Shown piece by piece: positions 26,762-37,177 of a stretch of 64,000 bases of DNA. Numbering within the stretch: position 1 is the stretch's first letter; the number at the start of each line of letters is the position of its first letter. Source of the stretch: a virus. Under the pieces are notes generated by a model. That model was not told the origin of the DNA. It worked only from the letters and a program-made list of their open reading frames with translations, and ran no database searches. The stretch is from IMG/VR virus record IMGVR_UViG_3300044643_002965, positions 62,001-126,000 of that record. One strand, 5' to 3'. Made by a program: the position numbers and the translations under genes.

Positions 26762-29376
26762 TATTCCTCCACTACAATTTTAGACATATCAATTCTTTCT
26801 GCTATAGCCAAAAATGTATAATATGGTTTTTCACATCCACCAACATGCACTATTAAATTTTCTATTTTTTCAACATATAATGATTGTTTGCTTCCTATTG
26901 GTATTAATATTATATCAATATTGTTTTCATCAACTAAATTTTTCCAATAATCTGGCAAAATAAATGTATTTGAACTACTCTTTCCTCTGAAATAAACATC
27001 AGCAGACGGACCTTCCAAAGAAACATGGCGTAATTTTTTGCCGGGTTTATTTGGATGATTAATTAAAAAGCTTTTGCTAACAGCAAAGAAATTTCCAGAT
27101 GCATCCATGTAAGCTAATGCACTGCCGCTTGTGTTTGTCCATGATTGCAAGTTTGTTATTTGACCAGATGCTGCTTTGACTGCCAATGTTGTGTTGAATG
27201 CGGTTTGCGCTTGCATATGAACAAAGTTGTTTCCACTTGTCATCGAGTAATTTAAGCCAGATGTAGCACCAAACACACCACCATTGTTAAATTGCAACAT
27301 GCCAGAAGTTCCAGCGATTCCTAACGCACCGCTTGATAAATGATCTGGACCAATTTGTCCAGAAGCAACACTTCCGCTCAATATTGAACCAGATCCAAAC
27401 ATTTGTGGCAACAAACCACCAGAAGCAATTCCTATTGTTAATGCGCCACTTGGGTAGAATGTTCCAGCTAGCAAACCACTAGATGTTGTTAATGCAGCAG
27501 CAGCCCAAGAAGCACCAAGAGCAGTAGAACTTCCTGCAATTGTTACTGTTGGATTTGCAAGACTGTTGTTTAATATACTTCCAGAAAGTATGTGTGGACT
27601 GCCAATTGAATTCGCAGCGATATCACCAGATGCAACAGCACCATCAGCTATGTGCATAGAATCAATAGAACCCGAAGAAACATTGCCTGAATTTACAGCG
27701 TTGTTTCCAATTAGTCCTGAAACAATTGTTCCAGATAGAATTGTTGGGCTTGCTAATACACCAGAAGCAAGGTGGTTAATACCAATCTGGCCAGAGGCAA
27801 CGCTTCCTGATACCACTAATCCAGACGCTAATGTTCCGAATATCTCGCCGCCAGATGACATGTATGCTTTAAGAACGCCTAATGTATTGGTAACATTAAT
27901 TCCATGAGGAAAATTAGCCAAACCATAAATCAATGTTCTGGCATTTGATATATTTAGACCGATTTGAGTTAAAGCTGTAGTTCTACCACTAAAGTAAGAT
28001 TCATTCGCCTGATTAACTTCTGCACCAATAGCTATTGAATAATTACCGGATTTGTATTGTGCTTGACTACCAATGGCAGTACAGCTATAACCATTATTGG
28101 TTGCGGCCCAGTTTCCTACACCTACATTAAATTGTTTATATTGGACGTTTCCACTGCTGTATCCTGCGCCAAAACCAATAAAATTATTACCAAAAGATAT
28201 ATTATAGACTCCGACACCAGCCAATGCTCCTATACAAATGGAACTTGTGCCAGAAGCATAAGTTCCTTCTCCTAAAGCATAAGAAAAGAAACCGCTAGAT
28301 CCTACACCCTTCTTAGGCAATTCGAAATAAGTATTTGTATGCTGTTGGGATATTGTGCCACTTGCTATTGATCCACTTACTACTGCTTCGTTGGCGATAT
28401 TTCCACTGTTTACTGAACCTGAGTTTAGTGTGAACATCACACCAGATGCGAGATGGTTTGCACCAATCTGACCAGAGGCAATGTTTCCGCTTACTATTTG
28501 TCCCGATCCAAGCAATGCTGTACTTATTGTTCCAGATGCTAAATGATATATTCCAATTTGTCCAGAGCCAACAGATCCGCTTATAACGGAATTATTACCT
28601 AAATATCCACTAGTAATGTATCCAGAAGTTATGTTAGTTCCAAATGTTGTTCCACTTGCAAATGCATTTGTTGTTAAACTACCAGATGCAACTTTACCGC
28701 TAATAATTGCATTATCTGCAACCATTTGGGATGCTACACCGCCAGAAGCAATTCCGATAGTCAATGCGCCGCTTGGGTAGAATGTTCCAGCTAGCAATCC
28801 GCTTGCCGTTGTTAGAGCCGCTGCAGCCCAAGAACCGCCTAAAGCAGTAGAACTTCCAGCAATTGTTATTGTGTTATTTGCAAGTTTATCATTTGAAATT
28901 GTTCCGCTATTTATGTTTATGTTATTAACAGATGAATTCCCCAAATATCCACTTGTAATTTGTCCAGATTGAATATTTGCAGGAACTGATTGCAAAACTC
29001 CCGAAGCAAGTTGGTTTGTTCCTATGCTTCCAGATAAAACCGACTCTGAATTAACAACGCCAGATGCTAAAAATCCAGCAAAATATCCACTGTTATTAAT
29101 TGAAGCTACTATATTTCCAGATAATGTTTGCCATTCTTGAGCATTTATTTCTGATGTTTTAACTACAAGTTTTGTTGTTCTGACAATTCCACTAGATATA
29201 CTAATTGTTTCATCTGTGTTAGTTGTATAAGAAAGTATTGTATCTGTAGCTGTTCCAGATAAACCATTCAATCCTAATGTTATAGTGCTTGCACCAGAAG
29301 AAATTCCTACAAACTTAATAGCAGTATTGGAATTTAAGCTACTTGCATTTGAAGTTTTTGATACATCTTGGTCCAT
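26761..29376 (-). CDS. ASGQIG-repeat tail fibre with KSFLI-type C-terminal domain
   Basis: 871 residues. N-terminal region (1-110) with VASINNSGYFAGFLASG. ASGQIG/SGxIGNNAV repeats follow with two ITIAGSSTALGGSW-type cassettes. A YadA-like beta-roll segment (about 355-465; SYALGEG, CIGALAG, IAIGAE) is followed by more repeats. The C-terminal domain (about 768-871) begins KSFLINHPNKPGKKLRHVSL and is nearly identical to that of the 2564-residue fibre. KSFLI..HP..PGKKLRH domains recur at the ends of T4-like and cyanophage fibre proteins (established family pattern). An exact TATAAATA lies 17 nt upstream, with AGGAAA as ribosome-binding site. The stop overlaps the start of the first LamG gene. Confidence 0.87.
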   Translation of the reverse strand: MDQDVSKTSNASSLNSNTAIKFVGISSGASTITLGLNGLSGTATDTILSYTTNTDETISISSGIVRTTKLVVKTSEINAQEWQTLSGNIVASINNSGYFAGFLASGVVNSESVLSGSIGTNQLASGVLQSVPANIQSGQITSGYLGNSSVNNININSGTISNDKLANNTITIAGSSTALGGSWAAAALTTASGLLAGTFYPSGALTIGIASGGVASQMVADNAIISGKVASGSLTTNAFASGTTFGTNITSGYITSGYLGNNSVISGSVGSGQIGIYHLASGTISTALLGSGQIVSGNIASGQIGANHLASGVMFTLNSGSVNSGNIANEAVVSGSIASGTISQQHTNTYFELPKKGVGSSGFFSYALGEGTYASGTSSICIGALAGVGVYNISFGNNFIGFGAGYSSGNVQYKQFNVGVGNWAATNNGYSCTAIGSQAQYKSGNYSIAIGAEVNQANESYFSGRTTALTQIGLNISNARTLIYGLANFPHGINVTNTLGVLKAYMSSGGEIFGTLASGLVVSGSVASGQIGINHLASGVLASPTILSGTIVSGLIGNNAVNSGNVSSGSIDSMHIADGAVASGDIAANSIGSPHILSGSILNNSLANPTVTIAGSSTALGASWAAAALTTSSGLLAGTFYPSGALTIGIASGGLLPQMFGSGSILSGSVASGQIGPDHLSSGALGIAGTSGMLQFNNGGVFGATSGLNYSMTSGNNFVHMQAQTAFNTTLAVKAASGQITNLQSWTNTSGSALAYMDASGNFFAVSKSFLINHPNKPGKKLRHVSLEGPSADVYFRGKSSSNTFILPDYWKNLVDENNIDIILIPIGSKQSLYVEKIENLIVHVGGCEKPYYTFLAIAERIDMSKIVVEE

Positions 29377-29393
29377 TTTAATTTCCTATGCCT

Positions 29394-29401
29394 TATTTAT
29401 A
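29394..29401 (-). promoter_or_regulatory. T4-type late promoter octamer TATAAATA
   Basis: Exact minus-strand TATAAATA, 17 nt before ATG 29376, in the 40-nt gap between two fibre genes, with AGGAAA between it and the start. It matches the T4 late promoter -10 consensus exactly and is the best regulatory motif in the window. Confidence 0.65.
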
Positions 29402-29416
29402 AAGTCTTAGTAAAGA

Positions 29417-32400
29417 TTATTCTTCTGTTATAATTTTTGGTATGTCTTTTCTTTCTCCTATGACAAAATAATTATAATTAAAAGATCCCGTTCCCCCGAC
29501 ATGTACAATATAATTTTCTATTTTTTTAATAAACAATAATTGCTGTGAACCTATTGGTGTCAATGTAATGTTTATAGAATTTTCATCAACTAAATCTTTC
29601 CAATAATATGGTAACTCAAATTGTGATTCCTTAGTAGTTCCTCTGTAATAAACATCAGCAGACGGACCTTCCAAAGAAACATGGCGTAATTTTTTGCCGG
29701 GCTTACTTGGATGATCGATCAAGAAGCTCTTGCTTACAGCATAGAAATTACCAGATGTATCCATATAAGCTAAAGCGCTTCCACTTGTATTTGTCCATGC
29801 TTGAAGATTTGTAACCTGACCAGAAGAAGCTTTTACGGATAGTGTTGTTGTAAATGCAGTCTGCGATTGCATGTGTACCAAACTGTTTCCGCTTGTCATT
29901 GAGTAAATTAAGCCAGATGTTGCACCTAATGCTCCACCGTTGTTGAATTGCAACATGCCAGAAGTTCCAGCTATACCCAAAACTCCACTTGAAAGATGGT
30001 TTAAACCAATTTGTCCAGATGCGATGCTTCCACTCAATACCGAACCAGAAGCATGCATTTGTGCAGTTAAGCCACCAGATGCAATTCCTATTGTTAATGC
30101 ACCACTTGGGTAAAATGTTCCAGCTAACAAACCACTTGCTGTTGTCAAAGCCTGAGCAGCCCAAGAGCCGCCTAGAGCAGTACTGCTTCCAGCGATTGTT
30201 ACTGTTGAATTGGCAAGCTTATCATTAGCAACTGTGCCACTGGAAATGTTTGTGTTTACAACTGCAAAGTTACCAATATCTCCACTTGTAATAGCTCCAG
30301 AAGCAATATGGAAATTTCCAATTTGGCCACTAGCAATATTGCCACTAACTACTGCATTATCCCCAATCTTTCCGCTATTGATTAATCCAGATGAAAGATG
30401 AGCATGACCAATTTGTCCACTGGCAATATTTCCGCTGTTTACTGCATTGTTGCCAATACTGCCAGAAACTATTTTTCCAGAAAGAATCACTGGGCTTGCT
30501 AAAACTCCAGAAGCAAGATGGATTATGCCGATTTGCCCAGATGCAACAGATCCACTTACAACGGAATTATTGCCTAAATATCCACTGGTAATATATCCAG
30601 AAGTTATGCTTGTTCCAAATGTTGTTCCGCTTGCAAATGCGTTTGTTGTTAAGCTGCCAGATGCAATTTTACCGCTAATAATTGCATTATCTGCAACCAT
30701 TTGGGATGCTATTCCGCCAGAAGCGATTCCGATAGTTAATGCGCCACTTGGGTAGAATGTTCCAGCTAACAAGCCAGATGCTGTTGTTAATGCAGCAGCA
30801 GCCCAGCTTCCACCAAGAGCAGTACTGCTTCCTGCAATTGTTACTGTTGGGTTTGCAAGGCTTGCATTTACAACACTTCCAGAAAGAATGTGAGGGCTTC
30901 CAATAACATTGGCACCAATTTGACCGGAAAGAATGCTTGCTGCAGCGTGATGGAATGTGCCAACTTGTCCTGAAGCGATGTTTCCACTAACAACTTGACC
31001 AGATGTAAGAACGGCAACACTTAATACGCCAGAAGCAATTTTACCACTAGTAATTGTTCCGTCAGCAATCATTTGAGCGACGATTCCACCAGAAGCAATA
31101 CCTATGGTTAATGCACCACTTGGATAAAATGTTCCAGCTAATAAACCAGATGCTGTTGTTAAAGCAGCAGCAGCCCAGCTTCCACCAAGAGCAGTTGAAC
31201 TTCCTGCAATTGTTACTGTGCTGTTCGTAAGTTTGTCATTTGCAACTGTTCCACTAATAATGTTGATATTGGAAACAACAGCAACTCCAATATTGCCGCT
31301 AACAACGCTTCCGCTAGAAAGCGAAAGCGCACCAATATTTGTGCCAACACTATTTGCTCCAGTTGATATATCTAAGTAAAAACCTCTTGCAAGACCACCT
31401 TGTTCAAAGAATCTTAGCCTATTTTGCCAAACATCAATTGTAACACCTGTTCCAGACAAAGTTGTGTTTGTTAGGGCTTTAGCAAGTAGTAATTCACCAC
31501 CTTCGTCTCCAGAAGCGTTTGTAATTTTTAAATACGGAGCAGATAAATTAGTTCCATCCCATGTTAAGCTTGAAGAAGCTCCTAATGTTGTTCCATTATT
31601 GAATTGAATCTGACCAGAAGAACCTGCTGGAATAGCATTTGCTAGCACACCAGATGCTAAATGATTAATGCCGACCTGACCAGAAGCAATTTCTCCTGAA
31701 TTAATTGCTCCATCAGCAATCATCTGATGGCTGATTCCGCCAGAAGCAATACCTATAGTTAAAGCACCGCTTGGGTAGAATGTTCCAGCTAACAGTCCAC
31801 TTCCTGTTGTCAAAGCTTGCGGTGACCAAGAACCACCTAGAGCAGTACTGCTTCCTGCGATTGTTATAGTGTTGTTTGCAAGCTTATCATTTGCAATTGT
31901 TCCACTTGAAATACTTGTGTTTACTACTGCAAAATTACCAATGTCTCCGCTTGTAATTGCTCCAGAAGCGATGTGGAAATTTCCAACTTGTCCGCTAGCA
32001 ATGTTGCCGCTAACTACTGCATTATCTCCTATTTTACCACTATTAATCAAGCCAGATGACAGGTGAGCATGACCAATTTGTCCGCTAGCAATGCTTCCGC
32101 TAACTACTGCATTGTTTCCTATGTGTCCTGATGTAACACTTCCAGATGCATGATGAAATTGACCAATTTGACCTGAAGCGATTTCTCCTGAATTAATTGC
32201 TCCATCAGCAATCATCTGGTGGCTAATTCCACCAGAAGCAATTCCTATGGTTAATGCACCACTTGGGTAGAATGTTCCAGCTAGCAGTCCACTTCCTGTT
32301 GTCAAAGCTTGCGGTGACCAAGAACCACCTAGAGCAGTACTGCTTCCTGCGATTGTTATAGTGTTGTTTGCAAGCTTATCATTTGCAATTGTTCCACTTG

Positions 32401-35400
32401 AAATACTTGTGTTTACTACTGCAAAGTTGCCAATATCTCCACTTGTTATTGCTCCTGAAGCAATATGGAAGTTACCAACTTGTCCACTAGCAATGTTGCC
32501 GCTAACTACTGCATTATCTCCTATTTTGCCACTATTAATTAAACCAGATGATAAGTGAGCATGACCAATTTGGCCACTAGCAATATTTCCACTAACTACT
32601 GAATTATTTCCTATGTGTCCTGATGTAACACTTCCAGATGCATGATGAAATTGACCAATAGAACCAGAAGCAATATTTCCAGATGTTACTTGTCCAGAAC
32701 CCAGAGTAGAGGTGCTTAAAACACCAGATGCAATATGCAATGCACCAATCTGACCAGATGCAATATTTCCAGATGTTATGGCGTTGTTTGCCACATTTCC
32801 TGAATTTACTGTTCCGCTACTTAAATTAAACCATGCTAAAGCTCCAGAAGCCACTTTTCCGCTTACAACTGCGTTATCTGCAATGTCAGCAGTAATAACT
32901 GCACCAGATGCTATGTGATTGGCAGTAATTGAACCAGATGAAATATGGAATTGACCAACCTGTCCCGAAGCTATACTTCCAGATACAACAGCATTGTCGG
33001 CTATTTTACCACTATTAATTAACCCGGAAGACAAGTGGGCATGTCCAATTTGCCCAGAAGCAATACTTCCAGAAACAACAATTCCAGATGCTAATGTTGC
33101 GGTAAATACACCAGCAGAATCCATAGTTGCAACAGTAGTTCCAGAAGCATTTTTCCATGTCTGGATTGTTACCGTCCCACTAACTGTTGGCTTTACATGC
33201 AACACATTGGTTTGTACTTCACCAATAGTTGGTGCTAAAGTGATTAATCCACTAGCATATACAGAGAATATAGCCGAGCCAGAAATATCGCCAACATCAA
33301 GAATATTGTTAAATTGAGAATCAATTACTTCGAATATAGTTTCAACTCCGTTTACAATCATAAAGGCTGTGCTGCCACTTGCCGCTGAAGTAATTTCTAA
33401 AGTTGTACCATCATAAGTTAAATTAGAATTTGCTGTAGCATAAGGTTGTCCAGAAGCAGCACTGGTCAGAATTCCATTTGTAATTCCATTTTGGACATAG
33501 AATAGAGTGCCGGAAGCAGCATGGAATATACCCACTGTACCAGAAGCGATATCGCCACTTTGTACTGCTCCATCAGCAAGATGGAATGAACCAACACTGC
33601 CAGAAGAAATATTACCAGAAGTAACTTGCCCAGAACCCAAAATGGCAGTACTAATTGTACCAGATGCTAAATGAACAAATCCTATTTGACCAGAAGCAAC
33701 ACTACCTGATACAACAGCAGCATTTCCTATTCTTCCGCTTAAAACTGCGCCAGATGATAAATGGAATTGCCCAACTTGTCCAGAAGATATTATGCCGGAT
33801 GTAACCTGACCAGAGCCTAGAGAAAGACCAGTAATAGTTCCAGATGCTAAATGGCTCATGCTAATTTGTCCTGAGCCAATATTTCCGCTCAATACACCTG
33901 CATTTGAAATATGGAAATTTCCTATTTGACCAGAAGCAATACTGCCAGATACAACAGCATTGTCGGCTATTTTGCCACTATTAATCAAACCAGATGATAA
34001 GTGAGCATGACCAATTTGGCCACTAGCAATATTGCCAGATGTTACTTGACCAGAGCCTAATGTTAGAGTAGTAATAGTTCCAGACGCAAGATGATTAACG
34101 CCAATCTGACCAGAAGCAATGCTGCCACTTAATACCGAACCAGAAGCATGCATTTGTGCAGTTAATCCGCCAGATGCTATTCCAATAGTTAATGCGCCGC
34201 TAACATAGAATGTTCCAGCTAATAAACCAGAAGATGTTGTTAAAGCTGCTGCAGCCCAAGAACCGCCTAAAGCAGTACTGCTTCCAGCAATTGTTACTGT
34301 TGGATTTGCAATTTTTGCATTAGTAACAGAACCAGAAGCAATTGCGTTTGTTGAAACTGAATTGTCTGCTAAGTATCCACTAGAAATTACACCAGAGGAA
34401 AGTTCATTCTTTCCAATACTTCCACTTGCGATTTTACCAGAAACAACGCTTGCAATTGCAAGATGAATATCTCCAACTTGACCTTGTTGTATATTCCCAG
34501 ACCAAACTGTATTTGGAGAAAGCTCCCCACTTCTTACACTACCGCTACCAACTAATGAAAACATGGTTCCAGATAAACCAGTATTTACATCGAAATAAAG
34601 ACCTCTGCTACCACCGCCGGTTTCAAATATTCTTATCTGATCTCTGTAAACATCAAAAGTTGCACCAAGATTTATTGTTCCACTAGCGTTTGATTTGTTT
34701 AATCTTAATTCACCGCCGTCAAAAGCGTCACTTTGCCATGAGTAGAAAGTTAAAGCTTGCAATTCTGGTCTGTTAAGATAGTCTTGTACTACAGCTAATC
34801 CAGAATATGTTGAATTAGAGCCGCTTCTATTTACTACTAATTGATTGTTTAAACCCGGTGCTGGAGCAGCAGCCAAGACACCCGATGCAATATGGAATGT
34901 TCCAATTTGACCAGATGCAATGTTTCCACTAATTACTTGTCCTGAACCAAGTGTTGCTGTGCTAATTGTTCCAGATGCAAGATGAACGAATCCAATTGCA
35001 CCAGAAGCAATCTTTCCACTTGTTACTGAACTGCTTGCCAAATTAACACCATCAACACCAGCAGTTGAAATGTGTAGGCTTCCGATAGTTCCAGAAGCTA
35101 CTTTGCCAGATGTAATTGCATTGTCTGCAACATCTGCATTGATTACAGCACCAGAAGCAATATGCTCTGCTGTAATACTTCCCGAAGCAATTGAAAATTG
35201 GCTAACAGCACCACTAGCAATACTTCCAGAAACTACTGCTGCATTTCCAATTTTGCCAGAAACTACTGCACCAGATGCAATAGCTCCATTTGTTATAGCC
35301 CCTTGAGCAATATGATTTGTTCCAATTTGTCCTGAAGCAATCGCTCCAGAAAGAACCGCACCAGATGCAATGCTTGGAGATAAAACAAGACTGCTTAGCC

Positions 35401-37111
35401 ATGTTCCACCGTTATACATTAAAAATTCATTATTTGTTGCAGCACTTACTGAAACATCAGTTAAGTCATTAAGGGTTTGACCTGTTACACCACCACCACC
35501 ACCGGCTGTATTCCTAAACTGACCACCTTGAATAAATATTCCATCATTTACATCATTTAGAGCAGAAGCGCCACCTCTTGAAATAATATAACCAAGAGAA
35601 ATAGCAGCATTTTGTGTGAACCCGTCTTCATTAAACGCTTCTAGGAATATGTTTTGAGAAGCAAGATTGGATGTTCCATAGGTTGTTCTGCCATAATAAA
35701 TGTAAACATTATTGGTATCACCGGGAACATAAAATACTCTTTGTATTGTCCATTGGTTGGATGTTACTGTGGCTAATGTACCAGTGCCATTATCATAACT
35801 AGCTGGATTAAATGTTGTTGTCGCTGGAACAAATGTAAATTTACCTGCTGTAGCAGACCTGTAAACATAAATTATATTTGCAGTTGTCTTTGGACTTTCT
35901 GTTGTAACACTTGGGCTATTTGGGTTTACAGTATAATTAGAACCAAAAGCAAAAGCATATCCAGCACCTCTATTAATATTTAGATTTGCTCCATTTGCTG
36001 CTATATCAAGACCTTCTACTTTAATTTGACCAAATACTCTAATCAGAGTTTCGGTCTGAGAAATGCCAGCATAACCAACATTTGGATGAGGATGTATTTG
36101 ATTAATTATGTTTCCACTTGTATGAACAACATATCCCAAAACAATTTCTTGTAAAAATTCATTTAATGTAAAAGGATCATTTTGAAGAACTACAGATCCG
36201 CCAGAATTAATTGAAACATAAGTTACTGTTCCGCCACTATAGTATGGAGTATTGTTTGTTAGTGCATTCCATTGAACATAATTGAGTTGAGGACCGCCAG
36301 AAGATGTAGCCCTTGGAACAACAACCATACCAGTACCTGAAGCAATACTAAATGTAGTATTGCCAGAGTTTACTGAAATAACGCCACCATAAAGCAATCC
36401 AGTATTTAACTGCTCAAGATATCTCTCGGAAAATACTGCACCAGAAGCAAGGACATCATTGCTAATTACACCAGATGCAATTGTTCCACTAACAACAGAA
36501 GCATTGGATAAAGCCCCACTTCCAATTGCTCCAGAAGCTATTGTTCCAAATTTTACTGCTCCTGAATTTATCTGACCACCGTTTACAGCATATGCTGAAA
36601 GATGATTTGTCCCTATGCTTCCAGAAGATATATTGCCACTATTTACAGCATTGTCTCCAATATTGCCACTTACTACTTGCCCTGATGTTAAATTAAATGA
36701 AAGTCCAGAAGCTAAATGAAAGGAACTGATGCTTCCAGAAGATATATTGCCACTATTTACAGCATTATCTCCAATATATCCGCTAGTTACTTGTCCACTT
36801 GAAAATCCTATAGAAAAACCTGAAGCTAGGTGAAACTGCCCTATACTTCCAGAACTAATATTGCCAGAATTTACTGCATTATTGCCTATATTACCGCTTA
36901 CAACTTGACCAGATGTTAAATTAAATGAAAGACCAGATGCTAATTTTGATGCATCAACAGAACCAGATGCAATGTTATTGTTAAGAACAGCGCTATCTCC
37001 AATCATTCCAGATTGGATTTGTCCCGAAGCCATTGATCCATAAATTACACTGCCACTTAAAACATTTAGGTCATCTCTGATGACAAAATCTTTATTATTG
37101 TACTGAGGCAT
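29417..37111 (-). CDS. 2564-residue ASGQIG-repeat giant tail fibre
   Basis: N-terminal repeats (1-235) are followed by a ~300-residue non-repeat module (about 238-545; LEQLNTGLLYGG, NDPFTLNEFLQEIVLGYVVH, DTNNVYIYYGR, TAGGGGGVTGQT). A close copy of this module lies in the 833-residue protein at 53970-56471. Most of the rest is ASGQIG/SGxI repeats with at least five STALGGSW...YPSGALTIGI cassettes. Two short globular insertions carry VDVWQNRLRFFEQGG-like and FDVYRDQIRIFETGG-like motifs. There is a perfectly in-frame 492-nt tandem duplication (about 31689-32672). The C-terminus (about 2462-2564) is the KSFLIDHPSKPGKKLRH domain. Predicted to be a very long, probably trimeric fibre. AAGGAA precedes the ATG. 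Confidence 0.86.
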   Translation of the reverse strand: MPQYNNKDFVIRDDLNVLSGSVIYGSMASGQIQSGMIGDSAVLNNNIASGSVDASKLASGLSFNLTSGQVVSGNIGNNAVNSGNISSGSIGQFHLASGFSIGFSSGQVTSGYIGDNAVNSGNISSGSISSFHLASGLSFNLTSGQVVSGNIGDNAVNSGNISSGSIGTNHLSAYAVNGGQINSGAVKFGTIASGAIGSGALSNASVVSGTIASGVISNDVLASGAVFSERYLEQLNTGLLYGGVISVNSGNTTFSIASGTGMVVVPRATSSGGPQLNYVQWNALTNNTPYYSGGTVTYVSINSGGSVVLQNDPFTLNEFLQEIVLGYVVHTSGNIINQIHPHPNVGYAGISQTETLIRVFGQIKVEGLDIAANGANLNINRGAGYAFAFGSNYTVNPNSPSVTTESPKTTANIIYVYRSATAGKFTFVPATTTFNPASYDNGTGTLATVTSNQWTIQRVFYVPGDTNNVYIYYGRTTYGTSNLASQNIFLEAFNEDGFTQNAAISLGYIISRGGASALNDVNDGIFIQGGQFRNTAGGGGGVTGQTLNDLTDVSVSAATNNEFLMYNGGTWLSSLVLSPSIASGAVLSGAIASGQIGTNHIAQGAITNGAIASGAVVSGKIGNAAVVSGSIASGAVSQFSIASGSITAEHIASGAVINADVADNAITSGKVASGTIGSLHISTAGVDGVNLASSSVTSGKIASGAIGFVHLASGTISTATLGSGQVISGNIASGQIGTFHIASGVLAAAPAPGLNNQLVVNRSGSNSTYSGLAVVQDYLNRPELQALTFYSWQSDAFDGGELRLNKSNASGTINLGATFDVYRDQIRIFETGGGSRGLYFDVNTGLSGTMFSLVGSGSVRSGELSPNTVWSGNIQQGQVGDIHLAIASVVSGKIASGSIGKNELSSGVISSGYLADNSVSTNAIASGSVTNAKIANPTVTIAGSSTALGGSWAAAALTTSSGLLAGTFYVSGALTIGIASGGLTAQMHASGSVLSGSIASGQIGVNHLASGTITTLTLGSGQVTSGNIASGQIGHAHLSSGLINSGKIADNAVVSGSIASGQIGNFHISNAGVLSGNIGSGQISMSHLASGTITGLSLGSGQVTSGIISSGQVGQFHLSSGAVLSGRIGNAAVVSGSVASGQIGFVHLASGTISTAILGSGQVTSGNISSGSVGSFHLADGAVQSGDIASGTVGIFHAASGTLFYVQNGITNGILTSAASGQPYATANSNLTYDGTTLEITSAASGSTAFMIVNGVETIFEVIDSQFNNILDVGDISGSAIFSVYASGLITLAPTIGEVQTNVLHVKPTVSGTVTIQTWKNASGTTVATMDSAGVFTATLASGIVVSGSIASGQIGHAHLSSGLINSGKIADNAVVSGSIASGQVGQFHISSGSITANHIASGAVITADIADNAVVSGKVASGALAWFNLSSGTVNSGNVANNAITSGNIASGQIGALHIASGVLSTSTLGSGQVTSGNIASGSIGQFHHASGSVTSGHIGNNSVVSGNIASGQIGHAHLSSGLINSGKIGDNAVVSGNIASGQVGNFHIASGAITSGDIGNFAVVNTSISSGTIANDKLANNTITIAGSSTALGGSWSPQALTTGSGLLAGTFYPSGALTIGIASGGISHQMIADGAINSGEIASGQIGQFHHASGSVTSGHIGNNAVVSGSIASGQIGHAHLSSGLINSGKIGDNAVVSGNIASGQVGNFHIASGAITSGDIGNFAVVNTSISSGTIANDKLANNTITIAGSSTALGGSWSPQALTTGSGLLAGTFYPSGALTIGIASGGISHQMIADGAINSGEIASGQVGINHLASGVLANAIPAGSSGQIQFNNGTTLGASSSLTWDGTNLSAPYLKITNASGDEGGELLLAKALTNTTLSGTGVTIDVWQNRLRFFEQGGLARGFYLDISTGANSVGTNIGALSLSSGSVVSGNIGVAVVSNINIISGTVANDKLTNSTVTIAGSSTALGGSWAAAALTTASGLLAGTFYPSGALTIGIASGGIVAQMIADGTITSGKIASGVLSVAVLTSGQVVSGNIASGQVGTFHHAAASILSGQIGANVIGSPHILSGSVVNASLANPTVTIAGSSTALGGSWAAAALTTASGLLAGTFYPSGALTIGIASGGIASQMVADNAIISGKIASGSLTTNAFASGTTFGTSITSGYITSGYLGNNSVVSGSVASGQIGIIHLASGVLASPVILSGKIVSGSIGNNAVNSGNIASGQIGHAHLSSGLINSGKIGDNAVVSGNIASGQIGNFHIASGAITSGDIGNFAVVNTNISSGTVANDKLANSTVTIAGSSTALGGSWAAQALTTASGLLAGTFYPSGALTIGIASGGLTAQMHASGSVLSGSIASGQIGLNHLSSGVLGIAGTSGMLQFNNGGALGATSGLIYSMTSGNSLVHMQSQTAFTTTLSVKASSGQVTNLQAWTNTSGSALAYMDTSGNFYAVSKSFLIDHPSKPGKKLRHVSLEGPSADVYYRGTTKESQFELPYYWKDLVDENSINITLTPIGSQQLLFIKKIENYIVHVGGTGSFNYNYFVIGERKDIPKIITEE
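31689..32672 (-). repeat. Tandem duplication of a 492-bp unit within the 2564-residue fibre
   Basis: Two adjacent near-identical 492-nt blocks (31689-32180 and 32181-32672; 164 codons each). Matching segments at 31869 and 32361, and at 31689 and 32181, are exactly 492 nt apart. Each block encodes one STALGGSWSPQ cassette plus its flanking ASGQIG repeats. High identity implies recent duplication or gene conversion. Confidence 0.88.
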
Positions 37112-37145
37112 TTTGATTCCTTGTATTACGCAAAATTAACTAAAG

Positions 37146-37153
37146 TATTTACA
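37146..37153 (-). promoter_or_regulatory. Late-promoter-like octamer TGTAAATA
   Basis: Minus-strand TGTAAATA (7/8 to TATAAATA), 34 nt before ATG 37111, in the intergenic gap after the 909-residue gene. Possible late promoter for the 2564-residue fibre. Confidence 0.3.
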
Positions 37154-37177
37154 TTTGGTGCAAAAGTTTTCCCAATA

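Noticed and set aside
29989-32558. Many plus-strand frames inside the fibre genes
   Set aside because: They recur at every copy of the fibre repeats because the repeat is free of plus-strand stops, lack ribosome sites, and oppose long well-supported minus-strand genes.
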